A stretch of 34,861 bases of DNA from Bigelowiella natans CCMP2755 (GCA_000320545.1 ADNK01000317.1:1-34861); one strand, 5' to 3'; numbered from the stretch's first letter, positions 1 through 12,598 are shown. The notes: generated from the letters alone by a model not told the origin. Numbers and translations are program-made.

Positions 1-104
1 AAGCTCAATTCATCTCTGGGGTTAAAGAATAAGAATATTTTAATAGAATGGAGAGGGAAGGGCTCCTTTTTTCTTCTTCTCCCCCCCCCCCGCCCACCCC
101 CCTC

Positions 105-119
105 TTCCTCTCCCTCTCT

Positions 120-189
<70 letters not shown>

Positions 190-242
190 CATATCATTCT
201 CTCTTCCTATTTTTCTCATTTCACACACACACACACACACAT
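105..242. repeat. compound microsatellite (CT)n-(AT)n, then (CA)n
   Basis: A CT tract runs from about 105 to 157, an AT tract to about 185, and a CA tract from 222 to 242. A C-rich run (82-91 and nearby) precedes it. It lies upstream of the first recognisable SMG1 exon and is probably intronic. Confidence 0.95.
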
Positions 243-340
243 ACAAAGACGGGAGGGGGGGCTCGAAATAGGTGTGCGTGGAATATACAGTTGACCATCA
301 TAATCATCATAGCCACCAGCATACATGCGCGTATTAACCA

Positions 341-1454
341 GCAGTCTATCACCGTTCATCAGATTCGCGATGCAATTTGCTTGTGGTTCTCCCCTGACCC
401 CCCCCCCACGCCGTCGGCCGCGCTTTTCCCCTCCAACCCACCACCGCCCGAGGAGGTGGATGGCGCTCTGCCTTGCGACTCCCCAAGATTCGCGCTCCGC
501 AACACTGCAACGCTGAGAACGCACTTCGGTCTGCGATTCGACCGGATGTGCGAGAAGGCCGGAAGGTGGGCCTCCATACAGGTACTACCAACAGAATGCA
601 TGATTGGTGTGGGATGTGATTGGGGCTAGCACTGCTATATTGAGCAGCAGCGACGGCAGCTGCAATGGGGAGTGGTGGTGCGGTCTATAAGCTTCTTATA
701 CTTTTGACAAATGCTCTAACCTTCACCAGGCTTTGCTGTCGTCATCGTCCCATTCGATGTCACCATCGCTAGCGTGTTCTTCATCACCATCGTCTCTGCC
801 GCCATCGCCGTCGCTAGTCTCGGATTCCTCGCCCGATAAGGTGCGATCGTTGCTGGCTTCCGCTGCTGCCGGTGTCGCGCTTTCCCATATCGAGACAATA
901 TGCCGCCTCCGCCGTCAGGCGGCGCGCGCGCTCATCCACACCCTCTCCACCACACACGATGGAGACGAGAGCGTAGGGTCGCCGTCAGCAACAGCTCTCT
1001 CCAATCCGAGTAGTAGCATCAGCGGCTCTAAACATAGAAGAAGCGCGGTCGCTCGAAACACGCGAGGCGGTGTCGTCCTCCTCTCCTTCTTGACATCCCC
1101 TTGTCGGGTGCTCACTGCGGAGCTAGTGCGGAAGATGGTAGAGGGGGGAGGGGGAATGGCGGGGAAGGTCTGGGGAAGCATCACGCCACAGATAATGGCG
1201 CGCTTGAGCCACAAGAGCGCCAATGTCAGGGAAGCTCTCGATAGAATCTTGCAGAGGGGTCTCCGAGGCATCTCCGGGGAGGGTGTTGTTTCCCGCCGTT
1301 GCCGCGCTCGCGAGGCCACCAGGCTCCGCGCCGAGGTGAGGGAGGATAGAATGAGCTGAGTAGGAGATCTAGTTGGTAAAAGAAGTACGGGCAGTCATTG
1401 TAGTCGGAGTTATGGTAGCAGTTATTTGTGGGTGGTGGCAGCTGCCAACCTAGC

Positions 1455-1491
<37 letters not shown>

Positions 1492-4414
1492 TGTTGATTG
1501 TGATGATGATGGTGGCCACAGAGAGAATAGGAGCAGCGGAAAGAACGACGGAAACAGCAAAAGCTTGCGATGGCGCAGCCGCAGGGAGCGGCTGGAGAGA
1601 ATCATCCGTTCGTCGGGAGTCGGGGAGGTGTGGCATCTATTTATATACATATGCATATACACATCGTGTATACTGTGCGTGTGTGTGTGTGTGTGTGTGC
1701 GCGCGCGCGCGCATGAGTGAGTCGTCTCTACGTGCATGGGAGCTTGATAAAACGAATAGCTGAACATGGGGGAGAAACGATGAAAATGTTGCCGAGAATT
1801 TCGATTTTAGCAGTCCAAACTAAAAGTAAAACCCCGCTGCAGATGGCTCACTTGCTCGTGCACGGCTTGAACACGCTCGCGATCCTGCCCGAGGATCGAT
1901 GGCTCTTCCTCACGCGGCAGCTTTTGATGGATCTCCCCGGCCGGAAGTCGCTTTATCTTGACCAACTCACTGCCTACCACCAGGACAGCAATGATAAGAT
2001 GTTCGTGGCGACGAAGGAGAGGGAAAAAAGCAGGAATAAGAAAAAGAAGAAGGGCAAGGGGGTCTTGCATGGTGGTGGAGATAATAGGATGAAGGACCAG
2101 CACGATGGGAAACTACCGCGTTCTTCTTCTTCTTCCTCCTCGCTGATGTTGCCGTCGTTCACCTCCATCCCCTTCTCGCGGCGGAGGCAGATCTATGTGG
2201 CCGTGATGAAGCCCGTGCTGCGCCAGATCGAAGCCCTCACAAGGGAGACAATTCGTCCATATAAGAAACCGCAGCAGGGACAACGAGGCCATCATCAACA
2301 CGAAGAAGAACAAGAGCAAGAAGGAGATGACCAGGATTATGAAGCAAAGAATACAACCCCCCACACGCGGCAGTTTCAAGCCCATTTTGGCAGGCGCATC
2401 CTCGCCACGCTCCACGCACTTAGGTATCCTTCCGGCCTTCTCCTCAGGTCGGAGGGTGCAAGCAGACGTGGCCGCAGCAGCAGCAATAGCCGCACTCGAC
2501 GGCAACGACGGCAGCAGCGGCGTGATAGCCCCTCCAGCAACAAAGGCGACAGTGAGCATGACCGGAAGAATAAGAAGACGCAGAGGAAGAGCAAAAAGCA
2601 AAGGAAGCAGCTTGCTACCGATGACGACCAGAGGGTACTGGGAGGAGGGGGGGGGGGGGGGGATAAAACCGACTTCAACGGGGACGACGATGTTGTAGAC
2701 GACGGATATGATGAAGGCAACGGCGAAGGCGACATTGATGATGGCGGAGGAGGGGTTTTCGACCGACACATCGTCTTGATCTCGCATCTCAAGTCAGCTT
2801 TATCTCGCTGGACTACGACATCGACAAACGCTACTGCTCGCAGCAGTAACAACCCTGCAAGAATGGAAGGGCAAACACGACCAGACACCTCGGTGGGAGG
2901 AGGAGGAGGAGTAGGTGTGGGTGTAGTGAATTTGGCTAAAGCAAGCCCCGTGCTCTCCAAACGATGGTTCGGCCCTAGAGCAAGCGAGGGGATGATGACT
3001 TCCGTGAGGAAGAGCATGATCGCCCTCGACGGGATGGAAACTGGCACAGAGATCCACCGGTTTGAGGCAACGGTGCAAGTCCTTGCAACGAAGACGCGTC
3101 CCAAGAAGCTTACAGGTGCCCTGCGCAATTGCAACAATCAGTCAATCAATCGATCTATCAGTCAATGCTGCTGTAGATTTAACGATCATCTCTAACGAGA
3201 TGAGGGTGGTTTGGATGATGTGAGAGAGCGGAAGCTGGTCGTGGCTGTGTTGTGATTCTAGTGCATCGTCTTTCTCCTTCCTCTCCTACTGCATCCTCCT
3301 CCTACTAGTACTATTACTACTCCGAATCATTTTACGTTTTGTCGTGCACCTTAATCTCCCCCCCTCACTCTGCCTTTGTTGTTTTGTAAAAAATCATCAC
3401 CACACCACCAATGGCCAGTGATTGGAACTGACGGGCAGCGGTACACGTACCTGCTGAAAGCCCAGGAAGACCTTCGCCTCGACCATCGCATCATGCAAAT
3501 CCTCTCTTGTGTCAACGCTGCCATCCGCCGCCGGATAGCACCGAGGGGGAGGAGTGAGCAGCGCAGTGGTATTAGCAGCGAGATTGGAGACGCTGGTGGC
3601 GGTTTCTTCTCACCAGGAGGGGGGGGCGGAGACTTCTGCGTGCGCGCCAGGACGTATGATGTAACACCGCTGTCCTTTCACTCGGGGCTGCTGAGGTGGG
3701 TGGAGGGCGTCGTCCCTATCTTCGAGCTCTACAAGCAGTGGCAGATACGACGGTAAGCAAGTTTCTCCTTTTGCACCTGGCATCGGCGTCGACGATGACT
3801 GTACAACGATGTTCTAATCTCGTGCACGTTTTTCTCTTTTCCTGAATGCTTTGTCACAGCCTACACTCATCAGCCTCCTCCTCACCATCAACAACCTCCG
3901 CCGAAGACAGTAAGCAGCAGCACCACCAGCAGAGAAGGATGCCTAACGAGGCAGCATCATCAGGAAGTGCGGCAATCAATTCTCACAAACATCAGCATTC
4001 CTCCTCGCCGCCCCCCTCCGCATCAATCTCTATGAAGGCAGCACAGAAGAAGAAGACGGCAATGGCGGTGGTGAAAGGCCCAGCGGAGGAGTTCAGGCTC
4101 GCAGTGCAGAAGCGGTTGCGAGAAGCTGGGCTCGACATAAGTAATACATTGCAGCAACTATGGAAACAGCATTATACTACATATCATGACTTATCACTTG
4201 TGTGGTCATTTTGAATCGTCCCCAATCATCCTCCTCCTCACCCATCAGAGCTGCGAAGATCGGAATGGCCGAAAGCGGTGTTGAAGGCCGCCCTCTCCGA
4301 CTTGATAGCTGGAACGCCCTCTGATCTCATCGAACGGTAAGGAGATGGTCCTGCTGCAGATGCTCCGCTGCCAGTTATCATATAGATATCAGCGTGTGTG
4401 TGAGGGGGGGAGAA

Positions 4415-4454
<40 letters not shown>

Positions 4455-4921
4455 AGGGCATTGAGAATGGTGGTCGAAGTCTGTTGCTGATATATGACAA
4501 ACCGCAACGATGGCATGTTCCTGCTAATACTAACTACCCCCCATTCATCAATTGTCATCACCATCCTCATACCAGGGAGGTTTGGCTTTCGTCGAGCTCG
4601 CTGATGGACTCCTGGCGGCGGCGCATGCGATTCACGTCATCACTCGCCGTGATGTCTGTGATGGGGTGGCTCGTGGGACTGGGAGACCGCCACCTCAACA
4701 ACATCCTGCTCTGCCAACGCACCGCGGAGATCGTGCACATCGACTATGGCGTCATTTTTGATAAGGTGGGCGAGCGGGGAGGGAGATTAACTTGCGAGGA
4801 GCGCTTGGCGGTTTGCGTTTGAACTATTATGCACGCTCAGCGGGCATTGTTTGGAGCTGATCTGTTCCTCCCCCCCCCCCCCCTCCTCCCCGTTTTTTCT
4901 TCACTACTAATTTCCTCTACG

Positions 4922-4959
<38 letters not shown>

Positions 4960-5081
4960 TTGGGGCTCCACAGGGCCTACGTTTGCCTATCCCGGAGATC
5001 GTGCCTTTCCGCCTCACGCACACACTCAGAGGATGCTTAGGACCCCTTGGGAGCGCTGCTGCCATGGGTAGTTGCTGCAGA

Positions 5082-5113
<32 letters not shown>

Positions 5114-5153
5114 AATGATAATGCATAGGGCTCACCAACCACTCTACGATCAG

Positions 5154-5197
<44 letters not shown>

Positions 5198-5650
5198 CTC
5201 TCCCTCTCTCTTTATCAACCTATTTTCCCCTCATCTCGCCCACAGTAGTAACTATATGAGTTGTGGATATGCAATGTATGCACACAGCCGGGGAAGGCGC
5301 CTTCGGGGGCGTGTGCAAGGCTGTTTTGTCCACGCTACGCTCCGAGAAGACGATGGTGCTGGGGCTCCTGTCGCACGCATTCGTCTATGACCCGCTCCTC
5401 GACTGGGATAAGGAGGCGCCCTTCTTGCCAGAGGTGAGAACTATGTTCATTGTAAGACACTGATGTTTTTTGGTTTTCGTCCAGTTTCGTCGTCGTCGCC
5501 GTCGTCTGAAAATCTTGGGAAATGTGTTGAGGGAAAGGAGGCGAAATCACCATCATCACCATCATCATCGTCATCATCGTCATCATCGTCATCATTGAAG
5601 AAAGACGAATAATCCGGTTTTCCCCCAGTATCGGCTACGTATCTAATAAT

Positions 5651-5692
<42 letters not shown>

Positions 5693-8600
5693 GTGCGTGC
5701 GTGTACGTGTGCGCGAAAATCTCCACTGTGTGTGCAGGATAAGGTGTGGCGGGAGCAGCGGCGAGTGCATGATGGAGAGATGGCGGCATCTTTACTCTGC
5801 AGCTTGCTCTCCCACCAGCTCCCAGTGTTGATGTCGCGGTACCGTGACTTAAAGACCGTGCTCGGCAAGCTTCGAGCTGCTTTCGAGGATCTCAGACGCG
5901 TACACTTGCTCACAGATCCGAGCACAGGAGGAGGGGGGGGGCAGACCGCACCCACGACGTCGAGAAAGAGGGGGGGGGACGCAACGAGGCGAGATCCGGG
6001 TGCGGATGCTGGCAATGGCCAGCTTGACGATAGTTCCGGGTTACATGATAGTCATCATCATGGCCGTCGTCGTCGTCGTCAGAACCGTAGCACGACTGGG
6101 AAGGCGGGTGAGATTCTGCGCCAGCGCGAGCAGCAGCAGCTTATCCAGGTCGTCCATCGCGCCATCGCCCGCCTCCGTCAAAATCGGGAGAGGATTCAGC
6201 CGAGGATTGTGGCGCTGGAGAGGGAGGTTTGGGGCTCGGGCGGTGGCAGCAGCAACAGCTTGGGTGTGAGGGCGGCGGCAGCAGATGACGCCGGATCGAA
6301 TTCCGCCCTTTTCACACGCAGCCTACTGGCGACGATGGAAACCATCATATGCGCACCCTGGCTACCGTTCCAAGCCTATGTGTTCGAGTAGTGTGATAGT
6401 AGTAGTAGTTTTCGAGGGAATGGTTGCATGATAGTAGCAGAGCTGCTCCTGAGAGTCATGATGACATAAAAGATGATGAAAGTGATGGTGGTGATGGTTA
6501 TGGTGACGATGATAAGTATGAATTTGACCATTGCACACACATACACACACCACCTCGCTCTGGCCGCAGCCATTCGCTCACTGAATCCTATCATGCTATT
6601 TTCATCATTATCATCATTAAACACTATGGTTATTACTATGATTTTTGTCGCAACAACAGGTCTGCCGATCTTGGCGACGCGCTCCATAAGCTAGCGGGCA
6701 GCGTACCCTTCCTCCACCCCCCTCCGCACAAGCAACATCAGCAACCGCAACAACGGCATCTTCGCCCCATCATCATCCTGAGGCAGCTTTCGAAACTACC
6801 GCTTCCGCGGCTAAATTCGCCTTCCGAGGGGGAGGAGAAATGGTGGGAGGAATTTGAAAGACATCTAGAGACCGCACTCGGCCGCGTCGTTGCCGCCGCA
6901 TGCGCGACCTCCCAGCTGCTACTCAAGTACCGCCACACCGTTGCAACGGTCTGTGTGCTGCGCCGCGAGAAGAGGAGGAACGGGCCGGATACAGGGCTCA
7001 CGACGGCGTTGCGGTGGGCGGATCGCGACGATATAGCGTCGTGCTACCTTGACGATGATACCCCTGCAGGGCGCCGACAGAGGCATTATCTCAGGAGTGG
7101 TAAGGGGGCCGAGAATCGAGAAGCTGCCACCAGTCGTCCTAGTGGTGGCGGTGGTGGCGGTGAAAGTCCCGGTTGTGCGATGCAGTGGGGTGGAAGCTCT
7201 TATCACGCGCATCAGGCATGGGGTAAACTGGCGATGGCCACAAGAAATGTCGCAGTGTTTATGGAGAAGGAGGGGAAACAACATAAAGAGGGTGAGGCCG
7301 CTGCTAGGGAAGCTACGGCAGCCGCTGGCAGCGTAGAAGACCCAGGATTTTGTGCCGATGGTGGGGCTGCCGTCAAAGCTGCGTTGTCCACCCTCCCCCC
7401 GATCCAGACCTCCTCCATAGTTGCCTTCCTTGCGCGAGGTATTCCGGGGGAGGCTTCTGAAGGAAATTCACCATCGAAGTACAGCGGGTTCCGTCCTATA
7501 ATCGCCAAGATGGACGCGGGGCTGCTGCTCCTATCATCATCATCATCATCAACAACAACAAGAAGAAGAACAACAACCTTAGCACCATCACCACCATCAC
7601 AGCCATCCTCCGAAGCAACTGTCCGGGAAGAGCTGCAAAGGCGCTTGAGAAATGGCCGCATGGCCTTTAACGGCGTGGATTGTGCGGTGAAACGCCTTGA
7701 ACACAGACTCATAACGATCTTTAAGCGGCCAGACCGCAGTGAGCAATGGAGAGGAGGAGGAGGAGGGGGGGGTGGTAGGAGGACCCATCATCTGTCATAC
7801 CCCCCCCTGCCAAATCTGCCGTACAGCCACGGCGCACTGAGTACCAATGTCTCCACAGGCCGCCGCTTCGTCCGCATCGTGTGTCAAAACGCGACGAGGC
7901 AGATGGACGAGCTAGAAGAGATATTGGCCACAGCTCCTCCTCCCAATGACAGCATGAAGAGGCAGCAGCAGACGCGCTTGAAGTCTCTGGTCGAAAGCCT
8001 GGCCTCCCTTCAGACGAAATTCTCTATCTTCGCAACGACGAAGCTGCAGGAGGAAAAGGAGGGGGAGAAGAAGCAGGCAGGTGTCGCCGCACCAGCATCC
8101 TCGTTGTCTTCATATGTGCCCCATGAGCGTTCGCAGCTGGCGCGGCTGCATGATAGCGTGTTTGCGATCGAAGAAGCCTATTCTGAAATTAAGCGGTGCG
8201 TTTCGACTTTCTACACTCACCGACCGAAGGGCCGTGCAGAGGAGAAGAGTGGGCAGCAACAGCAAGCTGCTGGCACTGATTCTGTCCTCCACCTGATCGA
8301 TCCCTTGTTACCGAAGCCGTTCCGTACTTCAGCTCCGCAGCAGCAGGAGACGGAGGGGGGGGAGAAGGAGAAGGAGAACGAGAGAGTAGAGCAAAGCCTG
8401 AGATGGAAGCTATGGTTCCTCCGTGTCCTCTTCCTGGGCAAGCTGCAGCTGGCTGACTTGACAGTTAAAAGGCTGTTTCCCGAGAGGAGGGAGGAAGAAG
8501 AAGACGAGAAGGGTCCAGAACAGCCTCGTGGTGGATTGAGCAAAGCTTGGAGCACCGGCGATGGTGGCAATGGTGGCAGCAATAGTGCTTCATCCGCAAC

Positions 8601-11346
8601 ACTCGGTGCTTCGCTTTTCTGGAATCCCCACCTCTCGGCCCTGTGCAATAATGTATACGTCGATATCTTAAAGACAGTTGTCATAGCGTCATCGTCAACC
8701 ACTACTGGACCCTCGGTTACATCTGCGCAGCACCCTGCCTCCTCTTCCTCCCCCTCGCCGTTGTCGTCTTCATCATTGCCGTTCTTGTGGCACCCAATAT
8801 TTGATATGGCCTTCTCGCAAGCAGAATCGCGTCTGAAGGCCTTAGACCGGACGCATGTTGCGTTGGTATCTTCTTCCTTACTGAGAGCGAGCCAATCCTT
8901 TGCCTTCCACGAGACGATGGCCGCGGTGTGGCTCCTGGAGGAGGAAGAAGAGCAGGAAGGCTATATGGAAGAGTTGGAGAAGACGGAGGGGGATGACAAA
9001 GAGGTGGTGAAGAAGAGAGAGCCCCACCGTCCCCCTTGCCCTGATCAGCAGCACCAGCTTCATATCCACATGCGCCCAAATCGTTTCCTGTCCGAGCTCG
9101 CTTCCAATGCAGACACCCTCTCCGAGGCACTGAAAGACTTCGAGCCTATCCTCGCGACTTACGAGCAGAAGGTCGTGCAGCCCCTACGAGGGGGTGAAAT
9201 AGAGGGGGGGGGGGGGCGGCCGACGCAGCGGCAGCGGCGGCTTGTCGCAGGACCCATGCTGTCATGCGAAAGCTCGGTCAAGAAAGCGACAGGATGCTTC
9301 GCTGTGCTCGCACCGTCCGAGCTCTTGAGACGGCAAGGAGAGAGAGGAGACGGAGGCGGGGGAGGAAGAAGTGGCAAACAAAGGCTGATCGGAATAGAAA
9401 AAGGGCTCGTGGTATCCAGCGTAACCGCAGCAACATCATGAGCAGTAGCAGTAGCAGCAGCAGCAGTGGTGGTGGTGGTGGTGGTGGTGATGTGGCTCAC
9501 GATGGCGAAGAAGAGCTACTAGTACTGACGAGACATGATGCGGCGCTACGATGGGATCTTGCTGCTATGCAGGAGCAGTTGGACATGTTGGGACGGATGG
9601 GGCGTTCTAACAGCAGCAGCAGTGCTACTAGCAGGGCTGAGGATGATGACGGCAGCGACGGGAAGCAGAGAAGGAAAGTCCACCATAGAGGAGGGGAACA
9701 GCCCAGAAGGGGTGTTCGCAAGGTAATCAATCAATGTCGTCGTCGCCGTCAGTGTCGTCATCACCGTTGTTTTCTTGTCGTCTCGGTAGTCGAATAAAAT
9801 ATGAAGAAGCAAACTGGAGAGGGGGGGGGGGGGACGATAGGAAACGAACATCACATCCTCCATGCGACACGGCCCACTAACTGTGCGCTGGATTTACTTG
9901 TCGTTGACCGTCATCCATGCTATTGTCATTGTTCGGTCCCCCACTCTATATTTCACAACACACACCCCAAAAGGACATACTTCTTCCCTCTTCCGTCTAT
10001 CTCCCCCCCTCCTCCTCCTCCTCTGCTTCCTGCCCCGCCTCTCATCTACGACGTGCGTGCCTTCCTTCTGTTTCTAACTCAGGGCCTGGCGACGAAATCA
10101 GTACCGCATTATCATTCCTCGACAAGAGCAGCAGGGTCGGCACCATCCTCCGCCTGGGTAGACGCTGTCGCCGTGCGAAAGCAGGAGGTGGCGGCTAGGA
10201 ATACTATAGCAGCCCTCATCGGCCTAACCGACGCCTCAGCTACTACACTACCAGCGATGTGTTTGCCTTCGCTGCTAGAAAGCGACAAGATGTTTATGGC
10301 ACGTGTCAAGCCTCTGTTATCCCTCGGCAGCCGAGGGAAGTGGAAGGGCGCTCAGAAGCTGAAGCAGGATATATCCTCCCTGCACGCCGCACTGGCAGCT
10401 ATCAGGCGGGTGGGGGGGGGACCCAAGTTAACAGCAGCTTCCTCCTCGCTCATCAGCGTGTGGGATGAGTGGAACTGCGACGGTCGATTTTCACACACCC
10501 CCCCCACCTCCCCCACCCTACTAACCAGCATTTCCCAGCATCATTTTGCCGTCGCTGCCATTGTCATGTCGTAGCATCCGAGTTAACACATAACTTATTC
10601 CATTTCTCTTCCGTGATTTAGAACTGGTAGCGTTGCATGAGAGTATTCATGAAAGGCTGATGCTGGCGGCCAAGGAGGGAATGCCGCTGTTGAGAGCTCG
10701 CGCGCAGAGTATAGCAGACGGAGAAGGCGCGGAAAAGCATCGTCCACATAGATCTGGGAGAGAGGCAGCCAAAGAAAGCGATTTTAAGGGAGTCGATAGG
10801 AAGAGGGGGGATGACGACTGCGAAATAAACCGGAGAGATACCGATAACGGCTACACTGAGGAAAAGGAGAAGGTGAGTGGTCCGCTATTTGAATTTTTGT
10901 AAATACTGTGTGTCATCTTCTGTGGCTTTCATGTTTTTACACATATATAATGAACTCCCCCTCTCCCCTGGTTGCTGAGCGAAGGCGCCATGACCGACGT
11001 TCGCTTGCCGTGCACCATCCATGCAGCCTTTTCTTCTCACCATCATTATCATGTAATCTGAAAGCAGAATATAGAGGATCTGGCGAGTGGCGTCGAGCGC
11101 CGCAATAAATACGCACTTAGCGTCATCAAACGCATAGAAAACCGTCTGGGAGGCGTCATTGTCCTCCCAAGTAACAGCAGTCGTTCCACGAACCCGAATG
11201 CAGCAATGCCCGCTGCCCATTCTCAGCACCATCGGCGCCAGCGGTGGAGAATCAGCGTCAGTAGTCAAGTCGAGTCGCTGATCAGAGACGCAACGAGTTT
11301 GGACAATCTTAGCCAAATGTTCGAAGGCTGGGCTCCCTGGATCTGA
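341..11346 (+). CDS. SMG1: SMG1 phosphatidylinositol 3-kinase-related protein kinase, 5'-truncated by window edge
   Basis: SMG1 is the PIKK that phosphorylates UPF1 in nonsense-mediated mRNA decay. Proposed exons: ~341-581, 730-1335, ~1722-3115, 3419-3752, 3860-4140, 4249-4336, 4576-4765, 4974-5067, 5288-5433, 5738-6366, 6660-9722, 10083-10482, 10622-10872, 11068-11346. In order one sees an end-of-FAT segment (MARLSHKSANVREALDRIL), a SMG1-type helical region (RQIYVAVMKPVLRQIEAL), the kinase start (TKTRPKKL, then VIGTDGQRYTYLLKAQEDL with the likely ATP-binding Lys), the catalytic loop GLGDRHLNNILL, the metal-binding HIDYGVIFDK, VPFRLTHTL and AFVYDPLLDW, a ~1,500-residue C-insert, and the FATC ending TSLDNLSQMFEGWAPWI. 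The long kinase-to-FATC insert and the FATC sequence separate SMG1 from ATM, ATR, TOR and DNA-PK. N-terminal HEAT/FAT exons lie left of the window. The exon 3 start is uncertain, and the frame breaks near 1256 and in 9204-9441. About 2,600 codons are present. Confidence 0.9.
1256..1259 (+). other. SMG1: apparent one-base G insertion in SMG1 exon 2
   Basis: The exon reads in one frame through DRILQR. After the GGGG run the homologous sequence (VSEASPGRVLFPAVAALA, like the animal SMG1 RVAQDSPHLILYPAI) continues in the next frame. Three Gs instead of four would keep one frame. The original frame gives no family-like sequence beyond this point. The cause may be a homopolymer error, an allele or a real mutation. 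Confidence 0.7.
1455..1492. repeat. (GAT)n microsatellite in SMG1 intron 2
   Basis: About twelve GAT/ATG triplets between exon 2 and exon 3. A GT tract continuing into alternating GC follows at 1677-1712, a potential Z-DNA run close to the uncertain exon 3 acceptor. Confidence 0.9.
3419..5433 (+). other. SMG1: SMG1 kinase catalytic domain (six exons)
   Basis: Exons 4-9 of the SMG1 gene carry the catalytic domain. Lys of YLLKAQEDL (exon 4) fits the ATP-anchoring lysine. Exon 7 (4576-4765) holds the catalytic Asp and His of GDRHLNN and the DYG that replaces DFG in PIKKs. Exon 8 begins GLRLPIPEIVPFRLT, the activation segment and P+1 region. Exon 5 inserts a Ser/His/Gln-rich stretch between the lobes, where the animal protein has a shorter Gln-containing loop. 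All key residues are intact, so an active kinase is expected. Confidence 0.88.
4414..5216. repeat. microsatellites in SMG1 introns 6 to 8
   Basis: GA tract at 4414-4452 in intron 6; C run at 4870-4882 and TA tract at 4923-4957 in intron 7, ending 16 bases before an acceptor; ATG triplets at 5082-5112 and a CT tract at 5156-5194 in intron 8. The exons between them are unaffected. Confidence 0.9.
5548..5692. repeat. (ATC)n and (GT)n microsatellites in SMG1 intron 9
   Basis: Imperfect CAT/CGT triplets cover 5548-5595, then about 18 GT dinucleotides at 5653-5688 degrade into GCGT. The GT tract ends about 45 bases before the exon 10 acceptor (AG at 5736-5737). Confidence 0.9.
9204..9216 (+). other. 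SMG1: 13-G run at a frame change in SMG1 exon 11
   Basis: Upstream sequence is coding in one frame (LSEALKDFEPILATYEQKVV). Downstream sequence, including RHDAALRWDLAAMQEQLDML, is coding in another, and the first frame stops at 9439-9441. The switch must lie between the G run and 9441. A run one G longer or two shorter would join the frames, and homopolymers are length-unstable. A small cryptic intron is the alternative, but I found no phase-compatible pair. Confidence 0.5.
11068..11346 (+). other. SMG1: SMG1 terminal exon with FATC domain and stop codon
   Basis: The last exon starts after an AG at 11066-11067 in phase 0 and reads 92 codons to a TGA at 11344-11346. The first half (RRNKYALSVIKRIENRL) matches the SMG1 segment just before FATC. 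The final ~28 residues are the FATC helix pair with an aromatic Gly-Trp ending, required in PIKKs for kinase folding. This exon fixes both the identity and the 3' end of the gene. Confidence 0.93.
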
Positions 11347-12123
11347 TTATCGCACACCTCAACCATCACCGTGCCAAATTCCAACGCACCGACGACAACA
11401 ATAATAGTTTCCACAACACCGACCGAGCAGCAAGATGACAGAAGCAATGGCCCTTTCTCAAATGTGCTGGGATGTGTGAGGTTGTCATCGGACGGGGGAT
11501 TCATCCAGAATCCGGGGCGCGAAAAAATAATGTGGACATAGAGTGAGTGCTCTCCTGATAATCATCCTGTCACACATGCCAATGGATGCATTGTGATGTA
11601 TTAGAATCTTATGAAATGGAAATAATAGAATTTTTAGTTTAACAGTAGCGAGCAATGCGAATGATGCGCATTCAGAAGGAATTTTAAAGTAAGAAAAGCT
11701 AGTACCGTTTACCAAATGTGGCATTGCGCAGCAAAGCTATTCTTACAATCATCGGAACACGTACGGGCTGCAACAGATTGCTGCATATGCACAGATATTG
11801 ATAATTTCGCAAGCGGTGTGATGTGCATGTGAATGTAGCAGGCATTTACTTGTTTATGTTCATGTTCATGTATAGATGATGTAAACCTGGAATGAACTGG
11901 CAATGTGACTTCTGTTTGCCGCTCTCATGCATGCTTGTCATGCGTCGATCACATGCACCTTGTGAGTAGATGTACACATAAATATGCATATACCACCGAT
12001 GTATGTGTGCAGGTCAAAACATGACGAACAACAAGATGTTGTAATACATAAGTTGGGTGCGTTCTTCACGCGACACGATTCATCGAGTGATCTTATTATT
12101 GACATTTATGTCAAGCTCCACCC
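11347..12123. other. intergenic spacer between convergent SMG1 and methyltransferase genes
   Basis: This holds the 3' flanks of two genes facing each other. No conserved open frame, RNA gene or perfect AATAAA was seen. It is more AT-rich than the SMG1 exons. Confidence 0.6.
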
Positions 12124-12539
12124 CTACTTTATTATAATGTAGCCTCTGGAGAGCTTCTTCATGTAACTAACATGATTTCCGGTAGCATTGCTTACATAAG
12201 ACGCGAAGTCAGATAACGGCCCGGCGGCGGGAACGTCCAACAATAGGAACGCGCTGATCAAGTGCATCCTCAGAACAAACTCAAAAATATACGCGGGTTC
12301 CATAATTATAACGTTGATGTGTAGTCTACTTAAGTTATTATCTCGCAATTCTCTCGTATACCTTGATTTCGGGATTATGTCCCATAGATCGTAGACGAAT
12401 CGTTGCGAACCATGACCTGCGACACGCAATTAAAAAAGAACGGCGCTTCATAAAAACCAGCAGATCCCTAATTCCACTGGCGGTGTGGATGCTGGCCACT
12501 GCTTCCCTCTCTTCTTCATCGTACATGATTATACACACA

Positions 12540-12598
<59 letters not shown>

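Noticed and set aside
2113-3137. Long minus-strand frames (224 and 253 codons) opposite SMG1 exon 3
   Set aside because: They are leucine/serine/proline-rich shadows of Glu/Arg/Gly-rich plus-strand coding sequence.
5548-5692. Regularly repeated short units that might suggest a CRISPR-like array
   Set aside because: They are pure di- and trinucleotide slippage repeats with no spacers, in a eukaryotic intron.
10885-11316. 143-codon minus-strand frame
   Set aside because: It overlaps the SMG1 FATC exon antisense; the plus-strand FATC match is decisive.
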